Assembly: GCA_032718475.1 (NCBI GenBank)
Contig: JAUCBJ010005208.1
Span: 1 to 33,885, forward strand
DNA: 33,885 bases
Direction: 5' to 3'
From: Nemertoderma westbladi
Lineage: Eukaryota > Xenacoelomorpha > Nemertodermatida > Nemertodermatidae
The notes below the pieces were generated by a model. That model saw only the letters and a list, made by a program, of their open reading frames with translations. It did no database searches and was not told the origin of the DNA. Both the position numbers and the translations under genes were made by a program. Of the stretch, positions 1 through 8,814 are shown one piece after another; positions within the stretch are counted from its first letter, which is position 1; each line of letters begins with the position of its first letter.

Positions 1-1745
1 TAATCGGACCTTAAGTTTCCGATTAATTCTCGGTGACTTCCAAATCCTGGAAAGCCTATTCAAGGCTGCCCATGCCTTTCCCTTATGTATTCGAAGGTCC
101 TCACCTGACTTCCGGATCCATGATCCCAGGTAACAGAAGTCGTCCACATGCTCAAGCATACCATCCTTTGAGCTTATGCTCATCCGATCAGAGACTTGCT
201 GAGGACTTTCAAAGTTAACTGTCAGAATTTTGGTCTTTCTGGAGTTAATAAAAAGACCAACACTAGAAGCAGCATGTTCTAATGAGCTGAGGAGCCGTTG
301 GGCTCCCTCTAATGATTCTGAGAGTACTCCTAAGTCATCAGCAAAGTCTAGATCAGTTAGGTACTTGGCAGGATTTCCTCGACTTCTGGAGCCAGTAGGT
401 GGAGTTATCATCACCCCATCATCATTATGATGATCTAAGGACATGCGTAGAACATAGTCAACCACAATAATGAACAAGAATGGTGCAAGTGTGTCTCCTT
501 GGAGGACGCCCCATAACACTTCAAATGGTTCTGTGTCACCGTCAACAGTAGACACAAATGTTGTCGAACCATCGTATACTGATATGATTGCTGCAATAAT
601 TTCATCAGGAATCCCATATAATGAAAGTATGCTGAACATACGTGAGCGAGAGACTGAATCAAAGGCCTTGAAGAAGTCAACAAAGATAACAGCCAGATGC
701 CTGTCTTTCTTTTTTGATAATTCATCAATTATCCTTCTAAGTGCCAAAATGGGCTCCATGGTCCCACGACCTTTACGGAACCCATTCTGATTTCCACGGA
801 GCAGTCTCTCAATGGGATCCCTGATGCGATTTAATAGAATCCTATTGTATAGCTTTGCAGCAATCGAGATCAATGAGATTCCCCGAAAAGAACCATAGAG
901 TGTTAGGTTGCCCTTCTTGGGAACTGGCACCAACTTATTTGTTTTCTTTTCTTGTGGGACTCTTGTTGTTCGATACATGTCTACTATGATGGGATAGATG
1001 AGCTTTAAACACTCAGGTATTTTAAAGACCTCAGGGGGAACACCATCTACTCCACTGGCACGATTGGTCTTAATGCTCTTTGCAGCAGCCTTCACTTCTG
1101 CAAAGGAGATATCGCCAATAGGAATATCTGGGAGTACAGACTCAGACACTTAAATTACTTCTATAAAGTTATCTGGCAATACCCTGTCATTATTGAGGAG
1201 CTTTTCAAAGTGGGCTTTCCAACCATTGAGGCGATCGGCTGGTGATTCAGCCTTAACCTTGGTGGTTGGTTGGCTTTTCTGCCCAGTAAGCAGATTGATC
1301 GATTTCCATGCCTGGGATGATTGCCTGCTGTCGTCAGCATCATTGATGGCATCAACCTGTTGGTTTATTATCTCCTGTAGATTAACAGAGTACTGCCTGT
1401 TCAGGGACCTAGATGCAGTCTTAACTGCATTCTTGGCCGCTAAAGTCTGTTTGAGTCGGGACTCTTTCTGCGCCTTATGAAGGTCGTTTCGGCACTTTTG
1501 AATTTTGTTGTCAGTCCAGGGGGCCCTTTTCCTGTTTCGCGGGTATACAGGAACTGTTTCTGCAGCTGCTAACTTAACTGCTTCTGTAAAGGCAGTAAGT
1601 ATAGCCCTCACAGTGATCTGCCGCCTCAGAAGCAAGAGCCTCATACCTGTTACTCAGCTGTAGTGTGAAGCTGGATCTCACACTTGGCTGTTGCAACAGA
1701 GAAGACCAGTCATGCCGCGGCAAGGCAGATTTCGTTGTTCTGCTA
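1..1745 (-). pseudogene. Non-LTR retrotransposon (LINE) reverse transcriptase, 5'-truncated and broken
   Basis: Reading the minus strand from about 1,745 down to 1 gives a linker followed by a reverse transcriptase domain. One frame is open from 1,644 to the window edge except for a TAA at 1150-1152. Reverse transcriptase blocks appear in order: ASGVDGVPPEVF, FRGISLIS, NQNGFRKGRGT, VDFFKAFDSV (block A with its aspartates), GVLQGDTLAPFLF (block B), FADD at 334-345 (catalytic pair), INSRKTKIL and FCYLGSWI. Upstream of 1,644 the linker continues in another frame (HDWSSLLQQP, then LSNRYEALASEA) to about 1,745, so there is a frameshift near 1,610-1,640. The apurinic endonuclease domain expected further 5' is absent, as is usual for 5'-truncated LINE copies. 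The C-terminus lies beyond the left edge. The clade (RTE/Jockey-like) is not resolved. Confidence 0.9.
1150..1152 (-). other. In-frame TAA stop in the LINE reading frame
   Basis: The codons on both sides of this TAA are in the same frame and both belong to the reverse transcriptase ORF. The upstream open stretch ends in FIEVI and the downstream stretch resumes with VSESVLPDIP. It is a single nonsense lesion in an otherwise open frame of about 1.6 kb. Confidence 0.85.
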
Positions 1746-2450
1746 GCACATTATTAGCACAGTATTGATTAGGGCTTTCATTACCACCACACCGCCAAGT
1801 GGAGATTCAATTGCGGCTGTTATTTTCTGATAATCGCTGTAAATTATTATAACCTAGGCGGTCCGGTTTAAATAACGGCTATAGCGTACAAACCTATGGT
1901 GTGATATAGACATGGTGTCCTGTGTGCTCTGCAGACATCCTACAGAGCACATTGAGCTTTACACATACAGGGAGAGCGAGAGAGAGAGAGATGGCTGCTT
2001 GATTGACACACGGCTCAGTGGGAATCTAGACTTTGAAGTGCAGTGCCTTTGGTAGAACTCAATAGCAGGATTTATAAGCCTGGTTCATTTCAATATTTGA
2101 TCAAACTCTGATCAATGTTTGATCAATGTTTGATCAATGTTTGATCAAAGGAATGCTTTTTGAGAGCGGGACTGTATAAGCAAACATATTAATAAAGATA
2201 ATAGTTTACAATGCTCAATATCGTAGTTTTCGTTTAATAGGAAAATATTATTTGCATAATTTATTTTCTTAACGTTATTGTTATAGATTATATTGAAATA
2301 AAATAAAATATAGCAAATCAACATCAACCCGCTCTCATCTCGTTGGTGAACATCCCGTACAACATCAACCCGATACCGGTCCACCACAACCTGCTGCCGG
2401 GCAACCAACCAGAACCCGCTCTCAGACAACTGCAACCCGCTGTGGGACAA
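1746..2450. other. Non-coding stretch between LINE and decayed gene
   Basis: No credible coding region. It holds a short GA run near 1973-1992 and an 11-bp tandem repeat at 2098-2148. AT-rich DNA follows, then a proline/asparagine-codon-rich stretch from about 2,315 that merges into the decayed gene copy downstream. Confidence 0.5.
2098..2148. repeat. 11-bp tandem repeat, about 4.6 copies
   Basis: The unit TGATCAATGTT occurs three times exactly at 2109-2141. It is preceded by the variant TGATCAAACTC and followed by a partial TGATCAA. Each unit contains the palindrome TGATCA. Confidence 0.9.
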
Positions 2451-2454
2451 CCGC

Positions 2455-3270
2455 AAGACGAACTCAAACCAGTTGCTCTGGGAACCGTGATGGCGCCAGG
2501 ATTTAAGTTCTGTAACAGAAATCCGTCTTATATTGTTGTCTCCTCAACATCAAGAAAGTGGCTAAGTGTCGATGCAAGTGTTCAGCGGTGGTAAGTTTAC
2601 AGCTAAAGCTGACGCCCATAACTCACTGCTGATGTTCGGTGACATTGCCTCGGACATCGTCTTCTATATAATCTCGCCAACTGCCAACTGCAGTTCCAAA
2701 CTTTTGCGGGATTTGGACATGTGGGGGTCCATCGGCAACATTGTTGCGATCCGAGAGCCGTTTTTTAACGGCAGTGTATGCAGGCCAACAATTTCAACCC
2801 CTTTATATAGACGACTTTGAAAGTGGATACCGATAGACACCTCCCCCCCGGATGACGACAGTATTCGCGGGTTCTCTTATCCTTCTGTCGGACTGAATTT
2901 TTTTCACTCCGACGGTTTCACCAAACGTTTGTGGGGGTGGGCGGCCGCTACGACAAGAGTAACCCCGCGGATACCCCACGTGCGGTTGCCTAAAGAAGAA
3001 ATGCGGTCACGGATGGGCCCTGGATGGATATGTGGGTGGTCCCAGACATACCGGAGTTCCCGGAACCCACTACTCGGTTAGTCAGCCATCAGCTGACGAA
3101 GTTGTTCGTAGCGAAGGACGCAATAACTCTGCCTTGCGCTGGTCGCATTGTCGTGAGCCATCGCATCGATGAGAGTCCCATTCCCAACGGAGTTAACGAC
3201 GCTATTCATGCGGCAATGCTGCCTACATCTGGAGGAGGTACTGACACTCCTCTATTTATGGAGTAATTGG
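2455..3270 (+). pseudogene. Decayed paralogue of the unknown gene at 13,285-14,226
   Basis: Three open pieces in different frames resemble successive parts of the 313-residue protein at 13,285. Around 2,490 the piece MAPGFK matches MSPGFK. At 2,640-2,770 FGDIASDIVFYI matches IGDINSTMTCYI, and nearby REPFFN matches SAPYFN. At 3,024-3,110 VVPDIPEFPEP and SHQLTKLFV match FVNPDIPGFPEA and SFHLSKLFI. Between them, near 2,960-3,010, a Cys-containing stretch (CGCLKKKCGHGW) sits where the other copy has its CACY cluster. Stops and frame changes separate the pieces, so this copy cannot encode the full protein. The order of pieces is collinear, which argues against chance. Function is unknown in both copies. 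Confidence 0.6.
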
Positions 3271-3440
3271 TCAATCAACTCCCAATTTATTTAATTATAT
3301 TATAATCACAATCAATAATTATCAATCCGTTATATCAAATTAAATGGGATCATTAATAAATTACCAATTACATATTAAGTTGATACATTTATGAGGTGAA
3401 GCAATGTTAGCCGAGATGGTTTAACAACACATCTCAGGGG
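3271..3440. other. AT-rich spacer
   Basis: A short AT-rich stretch between the decayed gene copy and the satellite-like repeats. I see no gene or structured element in it. Confidence 0.4.
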
Positions 3441-3448
3441 AGATGCTA

Positions 3449-3645
3449 AAACAGGGAATTTTTCGCCGGAGGGTAAAAATTGTTGTGCCAGCACAAAATT
3501 TTGAAAATAAGCAAATTGATAAATAGATAGTTTAATCTTGTTTCTTGCGTTGTACGGGTTTATGATGGTCCTGAATGCGATGGAATCAATAAAAACCGTA
3601 CTGGACATCTCCAACTTGTACTTTTTGGTGATGGGTACGAAATCG
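3449..3645 (-). repeat. Satellite unit homologous to 12,260-12,450, inverted
   Basis: The reverse complement of this stretch aligns with 12,260-12,450 over about 190 bp with only scattered differences. Shared landmarks are CCCATCACCAAAAAGTACAA, a block around ATTCCATCG, AACCCGTA with AACGCAAGAAACAAG, and GTGCTGGCACAACAAT. The open reading frames over the two copies are non-coding shadows that merely reflect the shared repeat. Confidence 0.8.
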
Positions 3646-4029
3646 GCCCACCCACTATATTTTTGTAATCGTCCAATGAAATCCTACAAAATTTGGGCTG
3701 TTGGTGAAACAACTATAGATGAACACTACCAAACCTTAAAAAGTTAAAATTTCATAAGCAGGGAATCATAATTTTGATGAAAAATAAAAGTAGTCCCAGG
3801 ACAAAATGACAACATTTTTCGTTTTCTAAAAACTAATAGTGTTGCAGTGTTGGCTAGATTTTGTAGTTTTTTCAAGACGCTGAATCGAATGTGATTATAT
3901 TCCATTTCCAAAAATTGAAGTGGATGCTATTTTTCGTGCACCTAAGAAGTGGGCGTGGCACTTCGCAAATTTTGAAAAATTAGATATCCAGAAAATGCCC
4001 CTATTTTTTTATTTCAATGCATCTTTATA

Positions 4030-4078
4030 GGTTTTCTGGGCCGCTGAATCGATTGAAAGTAATATAGAAGCCTGAAGA
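4030..4078 (+). repeat. Left arm of a 49-bp inverted repeat
   Basis: This arm is the reverse complement of 4339-4387 with two mismatches. The inner 37 bases (4042-4078) match perfectly. The arms are separated by 260 bp, so the whole can fold back on itself. Confidence 0.9.
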
Positions 4079-4338
4079 CGTAGTGGTGCACCACGTAGAC
4101 GTAGTGGTTTTTGGTGCACCCAAATTAGGGAGTGGCACTTCGAATTTTGAAAAATACGAGATTCGGAAAATAAACCAAAATTGAAATTTTAACGCATTTA
4201 TATAGGTTTTCTAGACCGCTGAATCCTGAAGAATTAGAGGTTAGCCATTTTTGATGTACCAAAATTAGGGCGTGGCACTTCAAATTTTGAAAAATGAAAT
4301 GAAAAACTTTGGTGCACCAAAAATGGCGAACCACTAAT

Positions 4339-4387
4339 TCTTCAGGCTTCTATATTACTTTCAATCGATTCAGCGCTCCAGAAAACC
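4339..4387 (-). repeat. Right arm of the 49-bp inverted repeat
   Basis: Partner of 4030-4078. Much higher identity than the neighbouring satellite units suggests a recent inverted duplication or a fold-back element. Confidence 0.9.
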
Positions 4388-4962
4388 AATAAAAATGCTT
4401 CGGATAAAATAATATAAAGTAATAATCCGAATAAAGTAATTTTGAAATTTTAAAGTGCCACGCCCTAATTTTGGTGCTCCAAAAATGACGTACCACTACA
4501 CTTACATACTTGTAAAGAGCATTAGAGTGATCCAAACCAATAAAAATAAATAAAAATAGCCCAAACATAAATAATTACTAAATCACGAATGACTTTGTAA
4601 AATTCGAAAATTTCAAAAAATTTGGTGCTGGAGACCAAATTTTAAGGTGGCACCCACATCGAAAAGTTGAAATCCAATTGCAACGTCGTTTTTTGCATAA
4701 TATGCGGCATTAAATTTGGCTAATTCTCAATAAAAAATGGGCCGGCGCGTAATGTGGTTGCATAGTTACAGCGGGAGACGAGATGGGATCCATATAGAGG
4801 GAAATGAGAAGGATTTTTGCATTTTTCTGAAAACCACATTTTTTGGTGAGTGTTGTTCTGGCTCTTTGGTCACGATTTATGTTACTTGGTTACAAATACA
4901 GTACAATATGAAAAATATGGGGGTGGTGGGCGCAATTCATCCTCATTAATTAAAATTTTTCT

Positions 4963-5200
4963 AATTCTTCATAATATTTTTATAAAAATACTACCCTTAA
5001 ATAAAATCATTACTACTTATGATACATCAATTGTTGATTAACACAGAACCACCATTATTCCTCTAATCCAAATATATTGTAGTATAATACAGTATAATTG
5101 TAAGGCTTTATACCTACAATATACTGCTCCATACAAATAGCCTAAGAGAGCGGCATTACCGGTAGCAATTTCCGCGGACATAAAAAGATAAAATCACCGG
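4963..5200 (+). repeat. First copy of a ~235-bp direct duplication
   Basis: Matches 5477-5700 in the same orientation. Shared text includes TTTTTATAAAAATACTACCC, GTAGTATAATACAGTATAAT, GGCTTTATACCTACAATATA, and CATTACCGGTAGCAATTTCC followed by GCGGACATAAAAAG. It differs by several small indels, including a ~15-bp block near 5,140-5,150 that is missing from the second copy. Confidence 0.9.
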
Positions 5201-5476
5201 ACATAATGAATTAATTCAAAGAATCAAAATTCATCCCTCTCCAGTGGAATGGAAAATAGACGCAAATAACATCTGAATAATAACTGTATCGATCAAATAC
5301 TGTATATTGACTTTAGTTTATTGTTTTTAGGCTAGAATGTACCACTGTAACCTGCACCAATCCCTAAATTGTTAGTTTTAACAGAGACGAGATATTAATG
5401 CGTTGAGTTGGGATTTGAATCAGGTCTCAACCTCTCAATCTTCAAATTCTTCTTCATCGGGATTTATCTTATTCAT

Positions 5477-5700
5477 CTTCAAAATATTTTTATAAAAATA
5501 CTACCCTTAAATCAAATCATTACTACTTATGATACATTAATCAATTGCTGATAACTCAGAACCACCATTCCTCTAATCCAAATCTAATGTAGTATAATAC
5601 AGTATAATTCTAAGGCTTTATACCTACAATATACTGCTCCACAGCATTACCGGTAGCAATTTCCGCGGACATAAAAAGTCAAAATCCGCGGACATTATGA
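5477..5700 (+). repeat. Second copy of the ~235-bp direct duplication
   Basis: Offset about 515 bp from the first copy. The shared GCGGACAT motif recurs at the end of this copy. No open frame is conserved between the copies, so it is probably a non-coding dispersed repeat. Confidence 0.9.
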
Positions 5701-5719
5701 GTAAATTCAACGGACAAAA

Positions 5720-7500
5720 AAAATTATTGTGGATCTAAAGCACTGTATACCTAGTGGACCAGCGAATCCTTTGACAATCAGTGAATAACTACTACCCACG
5801 GCCGCTCCACACCCCACCCCCATCTCTCTCTCACAAACTCAGCTGTCCTACCAAAGGTGTTCTATACTATCTCCCTATAGAACCTGTTGTATTACATCTA
5901 ACCAATATTAGTTAACTTCTCTACCTTCATGAAGAGCCTATGAATTTCGATGGTTACACCAAATAATTCCACTCTGCTACTAATGACTCACCAGCAGATA
6001 GCTTTTACAGCGGCCTTCATTGATTGGCTAAATTCTTGGCTAAATTTGGTTACATGTTATGCCTGCACGCACTGCCTATAAGCAAACCAACAACAATATT
6101 ATGTACATTATTACTGTTCTGGGTTTGGGTATTGCGTTATTTTATATATAGATAGCTAATGGTCTGAATGTAGATCAATCGCACTTTTCTTCATATTTGT
6201 TTTTAGGCCTAAGGCAGCAAGGCAGGTAGCAAATGTAGCATACTGTAACCGTATATTTATATTAATTAATTGCTTTGATTTTAGATGTAAGCGTTGCTTC
6301 TATGCTATATCAGTTCAGTACATGATAGGCCATACTTAGGCTGTTAGGCAACCAGTATTGGTTCTGTGGTTTGGAAGCAGTGGAATTGTGCACTGGAAGG
6401 CACCCAACCACCCAGGTAGTAGTGGTATGGTGGTACTTTAAATTAATCTAATAAATCAACAACTAATGCCCGGTTTCCTTGATTTAACATAGCTACAGTA
6501 CTATAGCTATAGTACCTACTATATACTAATACAAATATATATTATAGCTAAATTGCAAGTAACTCTAGCTGTAGTAATACTACAGCAGCAATAGTACTAT
6601 ACTAATTAATACTACAATAGTACTGTAATACTAGCAGTTGGCCGCGGCTCACAGCTACCTCCTACTGTATTTCAGATACTCTCATCCCCGTTTCACAACA
6701 CTACTACGGCTAAATGTGGAATGCCACAGTACTGGTTCTGCTGCTGCAAAACCTACAAAATCTATATATATAATTATATCAATTTATCAAGAGATTGAAT
6801 AATATTTTTATAATCTGAGGCGAATCGGAGCAGCACTTAAGGCTGCTTAGCGATAGTCCAGGCATTATTAAAAAAAAAATGGAAAGAAAAACCAATACGA
6901 AAAAAAGGCAATTAAAAACTGGTATTGAAGAAAAAGATTTGGTAGTAAAAAACAGTAAAAAAAGGCAAGTAAATCATGGTAATTAAAAAGGAAAGTCAAA
7001 ACTTTTATAGGTAATAAAGAAAAAATGAATAGTAAAAACCAGGTAAAAAAAGGCATTTGAAAACTGGTGATAAAATAAGAATGTAAACACGATACCTCCT
7101 TGGTTTGGCCGCTGGTTCCTTTGCTACTTTGACCTTTCTATCTAAAGCATGTACCGGTACTTCACACATTCATTTAAGTCTCTTTGGGTTGTGAACCAGG
7201 TAGTTACTGGTATGATTCACAACTCGTATCTTGTAGTTCAATTTTAATTTTAATAGCGCTCATAGTACTTTCAAACCTCACATACTGTACTGATGTTACT
7301 CTTATTCCACTGTGCCACTTTTTTAGTGTCATTCTTACACGTAGGCCTTCATTCACTTAATTACTTAAATTTACTGTGCAAATATTCAATTATAATTAAT
7401 AATGAAATATATGTGTGAGTAAGCCTACCTACTGCTAAAAGATACCCACTTGCTCCACCAAAGCCTTGTTAAATAAATGTGCAAGTAAGCCTACCTACCG
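5720..7500. other. Long AT-rich stretch without a recognisable gene
   Basis: Both strands lack a credible ORF. 6,470-6,640 is a quasi-palindromic CTATAG/AGTACT-rich patch. 6,870-7,080 is a purine-rich patch in which AAAAAAGGCA and AAAACTGGTA recur about every 60-70 bp on the plus strand. A direct repeat containing AAGCCTACCTAC and GCTAAAAGAT occurs at about 7,421 and again at about 7,487. Confidence 0.5.
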
Positions 7501-7504
7501 CTAA

Positions 7505-7790
7505 AAGATCTAGGAGATGGCACTGGATCTGGTAATATAAGTGCAGCGGGTGCCATGATTGGAGATGGCACTGGGTCTGGTGATATAAGTACCGCCCGCG
7601 GGTGCCATGATTGGAGATGGCACTGGGTCTTGTGAAATAAGTGCACCAGGTACCATGATTGGAGATGGCACTGGGTCTTGTGATATAAGTGCATCGGGTG
7701 CCACGATTGGAGATGGCACTGGGTCTGGTGATATAAGTGCAGTGGGTGCAATGATTGGAGAAGGCAGGTGTGGTGATATAAGTGGTGTGG
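7505..7790 (+). repeat. 48-bp minisatellite, about six copies
   Basis: Units begin (GGAGATGG) at 7513, 7561, 7613, 7661, 7709 and, as the variant GGAGAAGG, 7757. The step is 48 bp except for one 52-bp step caused by a 4-bp insertion in the second unit. The unit length is a multiple of three. From 7,607 the plus strand reads as a 16-residue repeat (MIGDGTGSxDIS), followed by a hydrophobic segment (KFYFAVLLFSFIMMY) and the basic tail KKRKI, ending at 7,858. That could be a fragment of a small membrane protein, but the 4-bp insertion breaks the frame upstream. Confidence 0.85.
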
Positions 7791-7859
7791 TGATAAAATT
7801 TTATTTTGCAGTACTTTTGTTTTCTTTTATAATGATGTATAAAAAAAGAAAGATTTAAT

Positions 7860-8814
7860 GGTGGTACAGAATTTGGTTGCAATGTATGAGAATTAATTAT
7901 CGCTCGCGGCTGTTGTAGTGTTTACACTACGTAAAAAAATATAAATTTAGTATTTAATTTACCCTTTAAATTTTTAAAAACGAACCAAATTTTTCGCTGG
8001 TCCATCACCCTTAATTGTAGTATGTAGCGTAGATTAAGTTGATAAATATCTAGTTTATTTAAATTAATACTTTAAATGTTAAAAAAACGCAAAATTTGGA
8101 GTTTAAAGAATGGAAACATTCCAGATCTTATCTAAAAGGGATAATGGATGGAAAAGATTATTGAAAATATCAATGTTTTTGTTATATTTCAAATTCTATC
8201 CGAAATATAGCCGATAATATCTGCACAAACTTAGTAACTGATATGTAGAGTTTGTGTATTGTATAGCCTCAAACTTCTCCGCCCTCAGATCGTGGCATAC
8301 TGTTAATGACGGTAGTTTGTATAATTCTCCTGTCGGCGTTTCTTTTTGGGCTCGTTATTCATACGTTTTTGATTGTCCAACTGATGAATTTTTATCTGAA
8401 AATTAAAAAGTCATTAATTTACATAAGTAATAAATTTTTATTGTGTTATTTTTACAACAATTATTAATAATTTAGACAATAATTTAATTCTGTTACGATT
8501 TAGAGCGGGTCGTTCTATTAACTATAGACAATGAGAGAAACCCATCACCACTTGCAATTACAGTTTAAATAATAAAAAGTGATACAAATATTGAAGGGAA
8601 ATTCAAAACGTATTTACATGTGATTAATAATTGTTATTGCCTAGCCTAACTGGCCTACATACTTGCTACTTCAGTACTTGCTGCTGTACTACTGTTCTAA
8701 TCCGCCATGGAGGGGAGACCAGCACTGTCCTCTAGCCCCAGGCCACTGCGCCACCAATTATTCTATTGTTAGAGTAATGTATATTTTATATAAAGACTTG
8801 CGACTATTAGTATA
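7860..8814. other. AT-rich stretch without a gene
   Basis: No coding signal seen. It contains the left copy of a direct repeat at 8050-8160 that recurs at 11267-11411. Confidence 0.5.
8050..8160 (+). repeat. Left direct repeat flanking the helicase pseudogene
   Basis: Nearly identical to 11267-11411 in the same orientation. I see one substitution near the right end, plus 34 extra AT-rich bases in the right copy. The two copies bracket the minus-strand Helitron-type helicase at 8,815-11,130, with a period of about 3.2 kb. Confidence 0.9.

Larger units (their letters stand above)
3900..4730. repeat. Degenerate satellite-like repeats with a fold-back
   Basis: The motifs GGTGCACC, TTAGGG(A/C)GTGGCACTTC, AATTTTGAAAAAT and GGTTTTCT recur every 100-200 bp in both orientations (for example near 3,950, 4,110, 4,270, 4,450 and 4,630). 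The unit near 4,625-4,660 (TTTGGTGCTGG followed by GGCACCCACATCGAAAA) belongs to the same family as the 160-bp satellite at 12.2-13.0 kb. Nothing here looks coding. Confidence 0.7.

Noticed and set aside
2145-2456. A 103-codon minus-strand frame opposite the start of the decayed gene.
   Set aside because: It crosses the 11-bp repeat and AT-rich DNA, and the plus strand explains the coding signal better.
6868-7056. A hydrophobic 62-codon minus-strand frame.
   Set aside because: It arises from a poly-purine plus strand and is low complexity throughout.
7469-7882. A 137-codon minus-strand repeat protein over the 48-bp minisatellite.
   Set aside because: Any frame of an in-phase repeat without stops stays open, so openness is not evidence. 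The plus strand is only slightly better.
8700-8760. The minus strand reads GGTGGCGCAGTGGCCTGGGG, which resembles an RNA polymerase III A box of a tRNA-derived SINE.
   Set aside because: No acceptable B box at the required spacing, no tRNA cloverleaf and no second copy in the window.
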